From the NCBI GenBank assembly GCA_951394045.1, contig OX595985.1:248001-312000 (forward strand): a stretch of DNA of 64,000 nt. Reading direction: 5' to 3'. This DNA comes from Nitzschia sp. DOCU1. Its lineage: Eukaryota > Bacillariophyta > Bacillariophyceae > Bacillariales > Bacillariaceae. The position numbers and the translations under genes were made by a program. Positions 30,081 through 42,038 of the stretch are shown in pieces. The first letter of the stretch is position 1. Each line of letters starts with the position of its first letter. The notes below the pieces were generated by a model, which saw nothing but the letters and a program-made list of their open reading frames with translations, searched no databases and was not told the DNA's origin.

Positions 30081-31215
30081 GTTGCAACAATCTCTGTGTG
30101 TTTTCACAAAAGGCGACGAGAACAAGCAGAGCACCTGAAATGCTGGTCACAATGACACAGTGATAACAGGGAACTCATGCGGTCTCTATGCTTCGATTGA
30201 ATATTGTAGATCTCTCGGATCTAGTAGTATTGCACCAGCAGCTCCAGATTGCAGGAGGCCTCCAAGAAGCTCGAAGACAAGAATGAGCTGCCGATGCGGC
30301 AGCACGCTTCGAAGAACGACGGCCCCAGAGTGCATAGTAACTAAGAATGCTAGCATTTACTTCTCGGTTTCCTTGCATGTATCTCCATTGAATCAAGACA
30401 CTCCAGTCTGCCTGCTACTACATACAAGGTATGCCATTAGCTAGTGAGTGTATCGGTAGCCAATCATCGATTTGACGGGGGAGGAGCTGGTTCGACGCGA
30501 AGAACGCGAGATAGGACCATAGAAGCGCGAAAACTTGAAGCGCTCCCTGTTGACATTTTTGTCGCGGTTCGCTCTCGCTGGCCCGGCCGGCGTGCACACC
30601 GAGCGTTCTGTCCTGGTTCATTCCCGCGGACGGAAGCCTTTAAATGTTCCGATGAATGGATTCACACCCGCAAATGCCATTCGTTAAGTAAACTTTGTTA
30701 AAACAACAGTCGGAAGCGGTAGTGAAGCCGTTCCAACAGTAAAAAGATACAAGACTCAACAATTTGCATTAATGGCAATTGGACCGACAGGACGTTTCCA
30801 ACATAAAAGCCGTGCGTGCAATCGTTACTTAACAAGTACCGCATGGAAGAGTTCCGCCCAGATCTTCTTTCGATGACCAGGGCTCTATTATGAAGTCGTT
30901 TCAAGAGGCGAAGGATTCCCATATTGAGCCGTCGTCAGCGAGCGGGGTTTGAAAAAACCTAACGTCGGCCGTCAACGGAAGTACCTGGTACGGAACCCAC
31001 ACGAACGAGATGTGTGCGATGAGCATAATCCGGCGTATTGCGTACATTTCCCGCTTGACTAATGGCATCTACCGCTCTATTCTTCAAGTATTCTCGGATC
31101 GTTCTTGGCTTTTTACCTTGTCATACTAGTAGTAGAATATGTTTTTGTAGTTTCTCATTTATAAGTTAGTTATCCCCATTAGTAGTGCCGAAGATGCAGT
31201 GTTGTCAGTCCCCAA
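30081..31215. other. Intergenic region
   Basis: Between a plus-strand and a minus-strand gene whose 3' ends converge. One TACCTGGTA (30982-30990). No gene recognised. Confidence 0.4.
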
Positions 31216-32412
31216 CTAGTTCTTGCTAGTCTCATCGTCCGAATGCTCCTGAGTGAGTCGTTGCTTGAGCCGTTTGAGACGAGGGCCGCGGGGGGCGGAT
31301 TCAGCAGAGCTAGTGCTGCTGTTTTCTTCTGAGCTGACAATGTTCAATGGCCGTTTTTGCCCACTTAGGGCGGCAATCGCCATGGCCGGAGCGGTGACAG
31401 AAAGCGGAGGGGCGGCAACCTTATTACCATTCACGGCAGCAGCCTGTTGCTGCGCTTGGCTGTTCATCCACAGAGCTTGTTGATAAGGATTGAAAGCGTT
31501 GAATGTAGGCAATAAAGCACCAAACGTTCCATTGTAGGCTCCAATTTGTGCTTGAAGGAATGCCTGCTGGTTGATAAAGTTGGCAGGAAGAGCACCTGCT
31601 GCCATGTTCGGTACTTGGGTTGTGGGCAAGCCAGCAACAACAACAGGGGATTTGCTCGTGTTTGATACTGGCGCTCCCTCAGGGCCATCAGGCTCCATGA
31701 CGCCCCGAAGTTCAGGGGCCCCTTCTCTGAGGGCTTGAGATGTCTTCTCTCGAGCCTTGACATTACCGACGTCTTCAAAGCGGCTGGCATCCTCTCGTTT
31801 CAGAAATCGCCCCCCAAAGGATCGGACAGTGTAGACGATGCACTGAGCAATCTTCGGCTTGAATCTTCGCTTGCTTGCAATATAAAGGGGCTGAAAGGCC
31901 TTGACCAGCTTACGATATTGCTGGTTTCCCGGATGATGGTTGGACTCCCCACCTCGTCCGCACAGGACATCGTTCTCTTCGATCCCTTCAACGAAACCAT
32001 CAGGACCTGCCGGAATCTTTAGATGTTCCGTCGTTCGAAGCCAGGCATGGGGGTCCGCTAGAATAAGCGCCAAGTTATTCTTGGGTCCCTTCGTGGTATG
32101 CACGGCCGAATCCTTCTTCTTCGGAGTGGGCGCCGGTGGAGGCGAAGGCCTGGCGTCAACTCCATCGTTCTCGTCGTAAGACGCAGAGATACTGTCCGAG
32201 GAAACCACCCGGGGGTTCGAGTGAAGACTCTTGGGAGGAACAGCGGCAGGCTGGGGCTGCGTCGCCAAGGTTGGTGACGACCTTTCCGCCGGGCTGTGAG
32301 GGTGAGTTGTACCGCCGGCGGTGATTATATCCACCGGTTCGGCTCCCTCCTGTTGCTTGCTCAATTCCTCGAGATGCGCCACCGCAAGTGCTATACTGTC
32401 CAAGCCTGACAT
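31216..32412 (-). CDS. DUF6824-domain protein (third in window)
   Basis: A 398-aa protein starting at ATG 32410-32412; the frame continues upstream but only from a TTG and without family sequence. The DUF6824-type domain lies at about residues 147-245: ENDVLCGRGGESNHHPGNQQ, then KPKIAQCIVYTVRSFGGRFLK, then a K-A-R-E-K-T-S-Q-A-L-R ending. Here the core reads in the most canonical form (DVLCGRGG-x-x-N-x-H-x-GN) of the three copies in this window, and the W-E-E-M-x-D element of the other two is replaced by FEDVGNVKA. The lead is acidic and Pro/Ser-rich. The tail is Ala/Asn/Gln-rich and ends in a basic-acidic PRLKRLKQRLTQEHSDDE stretch. It is probably a nuclear protein; function unknown. Confidence 0.8.
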   Translation of the reverse strand: MSGLDSIALAVAHLEELSKQQEGAEPVDIITAGGTTHPHSPAERSSPTLATQPQPAAVPPKSLHSNPRVVSSDSISASYDENDGVDARPSPPPAPTPKKKDSAVHTTKGPKNNLALILADPHAWLRTTEHLKIPAGPDGFVEGIEENDVLCGRGGESNHHPGNQQYRKLVKAFQPLYIASKRRFKPKIAQCIVYTVRSFGGRFLKREDASRFEDVGNVKAREKTSQALREGAPELRGVMEPDGPEGAPVSNTSKSPVVVAGLPTTQVPNMAAGALPANFINQQAFLQAQIGAYNGTFGALLPTFNAFNPYQQALWMNSQAQQQAAAVNGNKVAAPPLSVTAPAMAIAALSGQKRPLNIVSSEENSSTSSAESAPRGPRLKRLKQRLTQEHSDDETSKN

Positions 32413-33837
32413 AGTGCTATCAATGTGAAAGAGTGGTGTTAATAGAATCAGTAGCAACTCCAACAACTTCAGTTCATTCAATGCTCCTTGTTCGGATCTT
32501 GTTCCCAACAGAAATTTTTAGTAATCGGGGTTTTGCTCGAAAGTGCCTACAAAATCAGTACGATTGAGGACTGAATCCCGTTCCTTTGGCTCTCGAAGAC
32601 GGAGGAACAGAACGTATTTCGTCGTAGGATTGCCACGAAGGATGGATCGGTGGACAAACGCATTCGACGCTGCTAGCCAGCCATGCTCGCTCGTGCCAGG
32701 TGCAATTTTCGTAGGGGCCCAACACGTTTGGTCGTGGAGAGGGCGTATTGTTCGTTCGGGCATTGGGACAGGCATAACATATGACACTCATCTGACATTT
32801 GGGACATATCTCGACCGGAATCCGAATCGTGGAGGCACAAAACCTATTTTTCTGTCTGGAACCTGGGGATAAAAGGTTCCCGTACGACACGCATCAGAGC
32901 CGGCACTTATCCTAATAATACTTTTGGCTCTAGCTACCTGTAGGTAGAAATTGGGTCGTTTCAAACAATACCATCTGCTAGTAGTCGTGAGATGAATTGT
33001 ATTGTATCATTCAGCGTTTTTGAAAGTATAGATGTGTAAACCCTTGCACCAACGCAGTGGCGTTGCTATTCCTCATAAGAATACTCTGGTAGGTTCTTCG
33101 TTATTCTTGCGCTAAAAGCTGTACCTCTAAAAGCGGATACTTCTAGAACGTGTCTTTGACTACCTGGTACATAGTAGTGATCCTTTGGACTTTTGTCTTC
33201 CGCTTGCCACCGCGTTTGCATTGAGAGTTGCTGGGTAGGTCATTAGATAAGTGAGAGTACGTCGTCATTTCTGGTTGTGCTGACACTATTTTGAATGACC
33301 AGTCGGGCATTTCACCAGTTCGGCAACGCGCCCAGAAGCGGTGCGATCAAGGAGGTTGCCGTCCATTGCAAGTGGCGGTCTCCCGTGATATCAATGTGCT
33401 CTGCTCATCGCCAATTCAACAAGGGGAGAGTGCAAACATTTCTTCAATTTCATTTCACAACTCCTGAACAATTCCAACGTTGTGGTAAAAGAAGCTGCGC
33501 CAATGCTCACAATTGCTAAATATATTCCTAATGTATGCACCCTCTCTAGGATACTTTCTGCTGGTCCGATTGGGGGCACACCAAAGGGGATAATATTTCT
33601 CAAAACCCGACGCCTTGCTTCTACGCCATATGTCAAGCTCCAATTCTTCTGGAAGTATACTTCTAGGCCCACCAATTTGAATCAATGGGGCAGAAACGGA
33701 TACGTAGTATGGACTCGTATAGTGGACATCAACAATGTCTCGTCCCTTTTTCGTGAAGCCCTGTAGATGGTGCGTTCGTACAGAAGAAGTGCGACGATCA
33801 TCTTGGTGATAGCCATTCCGCTTTCTTTTGGCGTGCC
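32413..33837. other. Intergenic region
   Basis: Upstream DNA of the DUF6824 gene. Frames on both strands at 32518-32890 do not look like proteins and lack good starts. One TACCTGGTA (33161-33169). Confidence 0.35.
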
Positions 33838-34085
33838 CAGCATCGATAACAATTGAAAAGCGATGCCTTGCCACGGTTGGACGGTCCGAAAAGCTGACAC
33901 TCTGCTGCCGAAACCACACGTCAAGGCTGGGGGCTTGGGCTTCGTCGTCTGGCATATACCTGTGTCGACAGCAACTTTTAAAAAATGATGCGTTGCAACG
34001 CATGAACGACCCGAAAAGTTGGCTCTCTGAGGCTGAAACCACACTTCAGGGCTGGGGGTGGTGACTTGGGCGGCGTATTAATGCA
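33838..34085 (+). repeat. ~125-bp tandem duplication
   Basis: Unit 1 is about 33838-33962 and unit 2 about 33963-34085. Shared order: TCGA-A-CAA, then GATGC-TTGC, then CCGAAAAG-TG, then CTCT, then GCTGAAACCACAC-T, then GGCTGGGGG. They are diverged, with an estimated identity of 65-75%. Confidence 0.55.
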
Positions 34086-35949
34086 ACAGCCATCCCAAAC
34101 CTCGCATTACTGTGCATCAGCGCATACCACACGCAACACAAATCCATCCCCTTGCTCTCAGAATACCAGGTAGGGTAAAACAAGTACACACTGCAATGAT
34201 TTAATCGTAGATGTGCCGGCCGTAATGGTCGACGGCAGCATCGCCGCCAGACAAAGATACGGCGCCAAGCAAAGGACACTGCCACATGCCAGCAAGACTT
34301 AGAAACAAAAGACGAGTCTGAAGAGCTGTCATTGATAGGGATGCAGTTTCATATCGCCAGTGTTGAAGATGCAGTCGTTCGATGCTGCCAATGCCAACAT
34401 GGTCGAAGCATGCAGCAGAATGAGAATGAAAGGGGGTGATTCTGCAATGGAAAGAAAGATCGTGTTGGGCCGCACGCGCTCGCTTTCCGATGTCACAAAG
34501 ATTCGGGGAAATTTGGGGGATTGACACTTTTGGCCGGCATAGAGAAGTACCCACAAAGCAATGGCATAGCGTTTTGCATGGGGTGGCCCATCAACCGGTC
34601 TCTTTCCGCTGCCCAGAAGTAGCATCGATCGCGCTAGCTTCCTTCGTCCCATTCCAGGATACTCTAGAGGGGGCAACTAGGATGGCTAGCACCAGATGAA
34701 GAAGAAGCTGCTTTTGCATGCTGATAATCTAATTTCTCCTCGTCGTAAGTAAACTAAGGATTGAAAGAACATTCAGAAGCACTCCTATGCCATGGTCGCT
34801 TCTCCTGACTACTCGGCATGGTCCAATAGTTCCCGACCCCAACCCGGCGAGAAGCTCTCTTCAGGGTTATCTCATAGCATACCTCTCCGTCGTCCTCCCC
34901 CCTGTGATGGTTCCACCAGTAGCAGATGCCCGTCCGTGGAGAATAGCGCATGGCGCAAGTCCCAATTTCAAGGTACAGACAGCGCCCTTCGTTCACCCGA
35001 AAGGGATTTGCGAACGGTCGGAATTGCATTGGTGAACGTGCAAATGATCAATTCGAGACGAACTGATTGCTCCTGCTTCGACCTACCGGTAGCCTTCTTT
35101 TTCTTGTCTGCCTGCTGCTGAATGGAAGGCTGGGAAGATCGCGGTCTATGAGACCCTCCAGTCCGCGAAAATAGGAGGCATAAACATGTCAAGACCCTGT
35201 TCCAAAATGCGGACACAGCGAAGCTGACGCTTCTTGCGAGGGACCGGAAAGCACTTTTTGATGTTCTCGTTCCCTGTTTCCTTATTGACAAGGAAACGAA
35301 CGGTGAATTGGTGATGTGGGTTGGCATCTTCGAAGGGCGAAAGCGTACCACTTCTTTCGTGTTGCGACAGTTAAATTCGACCAGCTCAGTTGTTGACCCC
35401 TTCGGAGAATTCCGCCTTCTCGCAACTGCAACCATTAGGTCCCGATAAAACTACCGGTATTGGCCCTTCGTTGAAACATATGTTGGCGAATGGAGATGCA
35501 TGAGAGGATCGAACAGAAAGTGCGTACGTGTGAAAATGCCAACGGTGCTAGCCTTCCGTTTGAAATACCAGCCACGCCACTAGATTCGGCTCTCTGGATC
35601 CTTGCGGACGCGCTGCGTAACCCTGCAAGCTGCCAAGGGCCGAAAGAGGGACTTTTGAGAATGACTCTAAAAGATGTTAGGCATATTAATGTCGTTCTTT
35701 TTTATGGACGTACTAAGTGCGTCTGCAATCTGCTGAAAAGGGAATACGAAGCCTTCTGTCGGAAGTAGAAACATCTCCTTCTTTTGCGAGGATCCGGCTG
35801 AGTTGTGCGCACAAGCTGGTAAAATCCTACGCGATACCGCTGTGGGGGAGAAGACACATCCGTTTTTCCTCTGCTCTCCACACAAAATTTGCAGAACACT
35901 ATTGGTATTGCTGTCATCATTACAGGAATTCATCATTCAACTTTTCACC
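34086..35949. other. Intergenic region upstream of HSF
   Basis: Palindromes at 34163-34171 (TACCAGGTA), 35084-35091 and 35452-35459 (TACCGGTA). A minus-strand stretch at about 35130-35350 reads plausibly as protein (HHQFTVRFLVNKETGN ...) but has no start and no clear splice site, so it is not called. Otherwise nothing recognised. Confidence 0.35.
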
Positions 35950-36786
35950 ATGACATCAAGCTCTAACAAGTTCCCCATCAAGCTCTATAACATCCTCCAA
36001 GAGGCTGAAACGACGCCCTATCTCGCAGAGATTGTGTCCTGGTTGCCTGATGGCAAGTCGTTCAAGGTTCATCAGAAGGAAGAGTTCTCGAAGGCCATTC
36101 TTCCTGCCACATTTGGCACCAATGTTTACAAGTCCTTCCAGCGTAACTTGCACTTCTGGGGCTACCACAACATCCGCAAGGGACCCTCTAAGGGGGTCTG
36201 CTCTCACCCTTATTTCATGAAGGATCGCCCCGAACTTCTCTCGAAGATGCGACGCGTTCGAGCCCCCAGTAAGGCAAATGAACAAGACGCTGCGTCTTTG
36301 GAGCAACACCGGGAAGAAGTTGGCTCTCCTGGCTCTGAGAAACGAACTATTCCAAACTATGTATTTGCTGGTGCCGGTTCTCCTCGTCGAGTTGTTTCCC
36401 CCAGCCTGACCTCGACCTCGTCAGGAAACGTTACGGCGGCGCTGGCTGAGAGTGCGTCTATGGTTGCGCCGTTGCTTGGTGCTAACCCGTCCAGCACGGC
36501 CGCTTTGCTCATGTTGCTTCATCAGCAACAACAAAACCAGCAATCTGAGGATCAGCAGCAGAAGGCCCTCGCCGAAGCTATCGTTGTCCGTCAGCTGCTC
36601 GCCCAACAAGAGCAACAGCAGCAGCAGCTTCAAAAACTAATTTCCGCACTGTTGCCTGGACAACAAGAACAAGCGCCCGCGATTGACCAAGGTGCTCTAA
36701 CTCGAGCCCTCGTTTCCGAAATTTTTCAACAGCAGCAGGGGTTTGGCACGGGCGCTGCTGGCTTGTTGTCCGGTCTCCTGCGATAA
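35950..36786 (+). CDS. Heat-shock-factor-type transcription factor
   Basis: A 278-aa single-exon protein from ATG 35950 (TTCACCATGACA) to TAA. The winged-helix HSF DNA-binding domain fills residues about 6-105: FPIKLYNILQEAE, IVSWLPDGKSFKVHQKEEF, KAILPATFGTNVYKSFQRNLHFWGYHNI, then SHPYFMKDRPELLSKMRR. The recognition-helix pattern S-F-Q-R-N-L-x-x-W-G-F/Y is the family signature. After the domain come a Ser/Pro linker and Gln-rich helices (QQQQNQQ, QEQQQQQLQKL) that could act as coiled coil or activation region. It is shorter than animal HSFs. Diatoms carry unusually many HSF genes, and this one fits that expanded set. It binds DNA in the nucleus; targets are unknown. Confidence 0.9.
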   Translation: MTSSSNKFPIKLYNILQEAETTPYLAEIVSWLPDGKSFKVHQKEEFSKAILPATFGTNVYKSFQRNLHFWGYHNIRKGPSKGVCSHPYFMKDRPELLSKMRRVRAPSKANEQDAASLEQHREEVGSPGSEKRTIPNYVFAGAGSPRRVVSPSLTSTSSGNVTAALAESASMVAPLLGANPSSTAALLMLLHQQQQNQQSEDQQQKALAEAIVVRQLLAQQEQQQQQLQKLISALLPGQQEQAPAIDQGALTRALVSEIFQQQQGFGTGAAGLLSGLLR

Positions 36787-37894
36787 AAGCGTGGCTAACT
36801 AGGGGCGTCAACCTACTTCCAGATCCCCTTCCATGCTGGGTGGTGGCCTTCTGGGACTTGGGGCGTTTTTGACTTTATACGTGTCTGCATACACGCGTAT
36901 ATTATGGGCGTGGGCGCTTGCGAAACCTACTCAGCCGTCCTTCTGGCCTGATCTAGAGGCCCGAACTACGTTTACATCATCAGCACGATCAAGCATTGGC
37001 TCTTGTCGATGTTTCTTGGTATATATCTAATCCTTGTACATGTATGCTTCATTCATCATTACACTCTTGAACTCCTTCATGTATAATTGCACTTGTATTT
37101 TACCCCCACAACGGTAGCCTACAGTATTGCTCGACTAGCTAGCAGTTTTTGTAACGACTTCTAGTTTCCTTTGGCCATCTGCCACATGATGGGGTACGAT
37201 GCATGATCTTGAAGGCCAGCTGCATTTTCCAGCCGGATGTCTCTGCAGATGGCATTTCCGGCGAAGGCGTTCGTCATTTCTTCAAGACCGCGCTAAACGA
37301 GTCAGTCAGGACCAGCAAACAACACCTTGGGCTGACGTGCTGCGCGCTAAGATTACCTTGGTAGGAAGAACGCGATCTCCAGCTAAGCCCCATTTTCACG
37401 AACGAATTGTACCACGCAGTGCCAGGAGATAGAAAGCGCACTCTTGGGATTGATGTTGAAGACGGGGACCCGAATTTCGGTTCGATAGTACTCTACGACT
37501 ATTGCGAGGTCGTACCGGTAGATTCTCCGTCTGTCCGTCGGCGCAAAGCAACAACCCCATGCATGCGCCACCACGAAAAGAGTATAGGACTCCTGCGACC
37601 TCGCCCTACTAGAGAGTAGTGAAAATGTTGCTCCCTCAGTACTCTAGAGCTAATCGAGCAGCGGCTTGACTCCTCGTACCTGAGGGGGAAGCAGTGAGAG
37701 ATGGTAGCTTACAACATCGTTATTATATTCGGGCCATAGCTACCACGTACAAGCTGCCTATTCTGTGTGACATGGTGGATACTGTGTCTACTATAGCCTG
37801 GATAGTAGAGCGAGTGCTGGAAGGGTTATTCTTGGACGAGCTGCTGGTGAATGAGACAGTGCAGGAGCTGGCAACTTGCTTTTGAATTATTCGC
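36787..37894. other. Intergenic region
   Basis: 3' flanks of two convergent genes. TACCGGTA at 37513-37520. A 63-codon frame at 37694-37885 starts with GTG and is not called. Confidence 0.35.
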
Positions 37895-40180
37895 TCAATC
37901 CGCCTTTTTACGACGGTTCGTTTTCGTTTCCAATAACGTAGTATCAAAACTTTCAGAAAAGAATGGGTTGTTCCAAAATTTTGTCGCCCCATGCCTCAGG
38001 CGCCGAGGATTGCCGCCAAGAGGGTAACTACCGGTAATCGTTTTTGGTGCGTCTCCGAGGAGGCTTGCCGTCTGGCAAGGACTGCTAGAAGCGGCGGTCC
38101 TGGTTGTGGGACGATCACACCTAGATTGGACTGAGCAAAAGGAATCCATTGCTCGCATGACAATCCTGGAAGATTGGCGCGACGGTTGGATCACGTGACG
38201 ATCTACGCGGCACCAGAGAGAACTCCATTCTTGCAACGATATCAACGATAGTTGCAGAGCACAGGCAATGGTCATAAGAAACGCGACTGCGGCAAACGAC
38301 GACTTTGCGCTGTAACAACAACAATACCAAGCACGGGCGTCAAGATAGAAAGGGTTTAGGTTCAAGACACAAGTTTCGAAAGAACAAAACAAAAATTCAA
38401 ACTTACGAAAAATGATTGGTCAGCAACACGCCTAATGAGACTGCCAAGTTGACAATCATTCGAGGAAAGCTCATCATGGTCGCTCGATCGTCCGCTGGCA
38501 TGTACAAGGACCTGATGACGCCTTCGCAGGGCATGACCACCCCCACCGAAAATTCGTGTATTAAAAATGCCAACAGCGCCAAACCAAACGAAGCAATACC
38601 ATTGGGGTCTACCAAGCAAGGCACCAATAACATGATGACGCTCACAAAATAGCAAATGGACGCCAAGAACTCGACCGCCAGGGGCTGGTCGGTGGATGGT
38701 TCAGATACTGCAGCTACTGCAGAAGGAAAGGACCCCACATGAAGTGATTTTGCCGACTTCGCAGAACAAGAGTTGTCCTGTGTCGTTGTCGTCGGTTGGG
38801 TGGACTGTATTGTTCGTGGAGCTTGGTTTGTCCACTGTTGTTGTTGTTGTTGTTGTATTATTCTCGGCGCGACGAGTTTGGATCCCAATTTTCGAAGAAT
38901 TGGCGAGCATAGCCCACCCAATACGCCAGCTGCCATGAATGCTCCAAATATAAGACCATAGGCAGGTTCTAAAGCGGAATCCATCCAATACGACGACAAA
39001 GTGTGTAGATTGCCCGTCCTGGCGGCCTTGGCAAATCCTTGGAGCGTGGGCGACCAAAGAAAAATGAATATTTGAAGCGACCCCCCCGTTAAGCCTTGTA
39101 TGATACCGACTCGTAAAATTCTAGAATCCGAGCGAAAGATTTGAATTGCGTCTCGTAGATACAATAGAATGCTTCGATCATCCGACGATGATGATAAAGG
39201 TGGGTTGAGCAGCACTGCCGTAGAATGAACAGGTTCTCTTGTGCCCGCCGTGTCTTCACCAGTGTCGGAACTGTCATCGATCCACGACACGTCGTCCGAT
39301 GATTCTCCATCGTCTAGCCTCACCACACTTTCCGTCTTGTTGCTATCATCGTTGTTGACGGCATTCGTGGATCCATAATTTTCTGTCCACAAGAGCAAAA
39401 TCACAAAAAAGGCCAATCCGGTACACCCCACTGCTCCCTGAAAGGGACCCACAGCCCCCAATCGTTCTGCCAAGACATGTGCCAAACATCCCGATGCAAT
39501 GGCCGCTAAATTGCTTACAACCATGGCATCTCTTAGTAATAATCCATATTCGTGTTGAGGAATTTTGGTGCGTTGTGCCTCTGTATCCAACCAGGCTTCA
39601 AAATTGCTGTGCAACAAATTGGTAGTGATTCCACCCACCATACGACTTAAAACTAAACCCCAATACCAGGGATATTGCTCCAAGGCATTGATCGCCATTT
39701 CCAAAGCACAATACAACAGGGCACAGCGCCGTCGTCCAAACTTGTCAATTAAAGGGCCCGTCATGGGAGTCGCCAGGGCACCGGCCACGAATCCTAACGA
39801 AAACAAGGACGCGACGGAAACCCCATAGCTTTCATACAAGACATATAAATGCGTTCCTATGCAAAGAGTAAAGTGAGTACGGCTTGGCATTCCTAATGTC
39901 ATCGGCAAAGTTGCAACATACCTTGAAGGCCGTCGGCCAGCATGACTGCCAAAATGACCAATAGGTAATTCACTCGTAAAGACAACAGCGAGGAAGAGTT
40001 GTCACATTGATTATCACTTGCGTTTGTGGGTATGGCATGGATGCTTTTGTTGACATCGGCTTCTATCAGTGGCGTATTGTGAATCGAATGCGTGGACACG
40101 GACTCTGCGTTTGCGTCTGTCGACGAAGGACCAGGCGTTTTCTTAGCAGCCGCAGCCGCAGAGACCCCCATTCGACACAT
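37895..40180 (-). CDS. MFS_5-type transporter (MFSD5/molybdate-anion-like)
   Basis: Exons (minus) 40180-39922, 39856-38407 and 38309-37895 join to 707 aa with introns of 65 and 97 nt. The joins restore LADGLQ|GTHLYVLYESYGVS and TNHFS|AKSSFAAVAF in frame. ATG 40178-40180; a second ATG three codons on is possible. Features: a hydrophilic N-terminus, a first helix (YLLVILAVMLADGLQG), then GFVAGALATPMTGPLIDKFGRRR (the MFS loop 2-3 signature), LSRMVGGITTNLLHSNFEAWL, and further helices to the last at SFAAVAFLMTIACALQLSL. L-Y-E-S-Y-G and the F-E-A-W segment match the MFS_5 family (human MFSD5, algal MOT2). A Ser/Asp-rich loop and a poly-Gln loop are insertions. The ~115-residue tail after the last helix is not family-like, so the third exon may end earlier. 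Substrate is inferred only from family. Confidence 0.8.
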
Positions 40181-41170
40181 TAACGCAATGCTTTAGACTG
40201 CTATTGCTATTGAAAATGAGGGTTGTGTTCGTGACACTACAAACATCCCAGTTGCAATGGTGAGAAGCAACTAAACCTGTGCGGAAGGTTTCGCTCTCCT
40301 GTATGATGCCCGTTTATTTTGAGGTTGCATCTTCTTGGCATCGCTAAAAAAAAATTTGCGCCAAAATTGTCGGCGTTCTGCGTACGCGTGCTGGTCGCGC
40401 ATGCCGATATCTGACGTCATCCGATCTTACGACCGACTGACGACTTACTATCAGTTCAGCAGGACGCCTTTGACGACTATGAGCTACTACTGTATGGGCA
40501 TCTCTGAGTAACTATTGCTGCTGTATCATGAACAGTAGTAGACCGCGGCTGCTCCTCACCCTTGATTCAGGCAACAGTCGTGTGTGATGATTTTATGGCC
40601 ACGGGAAGAAGTCACGCAAGTAATACTAGTTTCTTCTTGCTCCTACGGTCGTGTCGTGTTGAAAGAGCGAGCAGATAGCCAGGACGACAGCACTACATAC
40701 GGTAGCAAAACCTATGGCATGCACTCTTAACTTTTGCATCGTCTCCTCGTTTCAACAACAGCAACAACTTGCCCATCGAATCCTCTCGTCCTACCGGCCC
40801 TCGGCTTGCAAGCCTTGGGGCTATGCTTATCACCCTCATGTCAGTTGATTTCCATGAATAATCTTCTACTACTAGTAATATATGTCTTCACCAGCAAAAA
40901 GTCGCTAGAAGAAGGTACCGTCCTATAGCGAATAGAGACTCTTGGTATCCATCCTGCAATTTCTTCCCCCGGCACACGAATCCACAGAAGTACCATGCAT
41001 CACCATGACCAACCGACAATCTCGACGACTACATCACGAACATGGACAGCAGCAGCGATCATCAAACATGATCTCCACACACCACTCCAATCCGATCCGC
41101 ATCCCCATCAACCGTCATCCTCCTACCACAACTCCAAACTCGTCCGTCCTGAATTTGTATTGTCGACCAT
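40181..41170. other. Intergenic region
   Basis: 5' flank of the transporter gene. Several frames on the plus strand (for example from 40995) lie opposite a likelier minus-strand gene and are not called. Confidence 0.35.
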
Positions 41171-41437
41171 TCACAGGGTAGACGCTGCTGCCTTATTTCT
41201 TGTCGGCAACTGGAAGTTCCGGAAGCCTGGCCCTCGATTCTTGAATTTCCTACATTGGATTCCAGTCAATAATATGAGAAACAATGGTGCTATTGTGGTT
41301 GTCCAATGCGGCGCTCCACGTTGTCGTACCTTGTCCGTCTTGGTTCTCGACTTGTAGTACTCCTCGGCGTTTCGGACCGTCTTGCACTTTTCAAGTTGCG
41401 CTACGAGCTGAGCTGGAACGGGTAGTGGATCTGCCAT
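41171..41437 (-). CDS. Small single-span membrane protein, hypothetical
   Basis: An 88-aa ORF from ATG 41435-41437 (in GTACACCATGG, a strong start context). The N-terminal half is helical and charged (LVAQLEKCKTVRNAEEYYKSRTK, about residues 11-33). It is followed by TTTIAPLFLILLTGIQ (about 46-61) as one membrane segment and then a basic tail (CRKFKNRGPGFRNF). This charge pattern gives a cytosolic or matrix-side basic C-terminus. No family recognised. The regular amino-acid use and good start make it more credible than the frame on the opposite strand. The last residues may be replaced by a further exon. Confidence 0.4.
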   Translation of the reverse strand: MADPLPVPAQLVAQLEKCKTVRNAEEYYKSRTKTDKVRQRGAPHWTTTIAPLFLILLTGIQCRKFKNRGPGFRNFQLPTRNKAAASTL

Positions 41438-42038
41438 GGTGTACGTATATTGTGAAAGGAAAGAAATAAAAAGAAAGGGAGACTGATGCTATGATACCAC
41501 TACACGACGCAATGCTCATCGGGATGCCACGCGGCGGAGCCGCTCTTGCCGTCAACCACACGCATTCAAAGCAGGCATGATCGTACGTATGGCTGTTACG
41601 CGCGTGCAGTGGTATACTAAAATTTCCCGCCATCTTCCTTGGCACTCCATCCAGCATCGATCACAGTATTATGTCATCACTTATGCCTGCCCGAGGTTGT
41701 CATCGATTTCGAAAGACCCTTCGTGGTGACATTTATGCCAATATCCATCACATTGCTATGTATTACGATTCATTCGAAGTAGCGGCATCCTTCACCACAA
41801 CTACGCTCTTGACGATCCTTTCTCCCTTTGGTTCGTTGTGCTCCAAGAACATTGACAACGATTCTACTGGGCTGCTACTAGTAGAGGTTCAGTTGTGTTG
41901 TTTGTAGCAGACGACTGCCATCAGCACATCACTTTCGGTGTTTCGCTCACGTGAACAGAACCCAGATTTCTTCGACGAATCGCACCATCGGCATCCACAC
42001 TCCCATTATACTTCCAATCTATACCCAGCAATATAAAA
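41438..42038. other. Intergenic region between divergent genes
   Basis: Presumed shared promoter space of the small membrane protein (minus) and the coiled-coil protein (plus). No clear motif except AT-rich DNA just before 42039. Confidence 0.35.

Noticed and set aside
34968..35435. 155-codon minus-strand frame from an ATG
   Set aside because: Composition is unlike the host proteins. Another frame of the same strand (HHQFTVRFLVNKETGN...) reads more like protein but has no start, so no model is safe.
40995..41357. 120-codon plus-strand frame
   Set aside because: His/Thr/Ser-rich translation opposite the small membrane protein, which has the better start context and composition.
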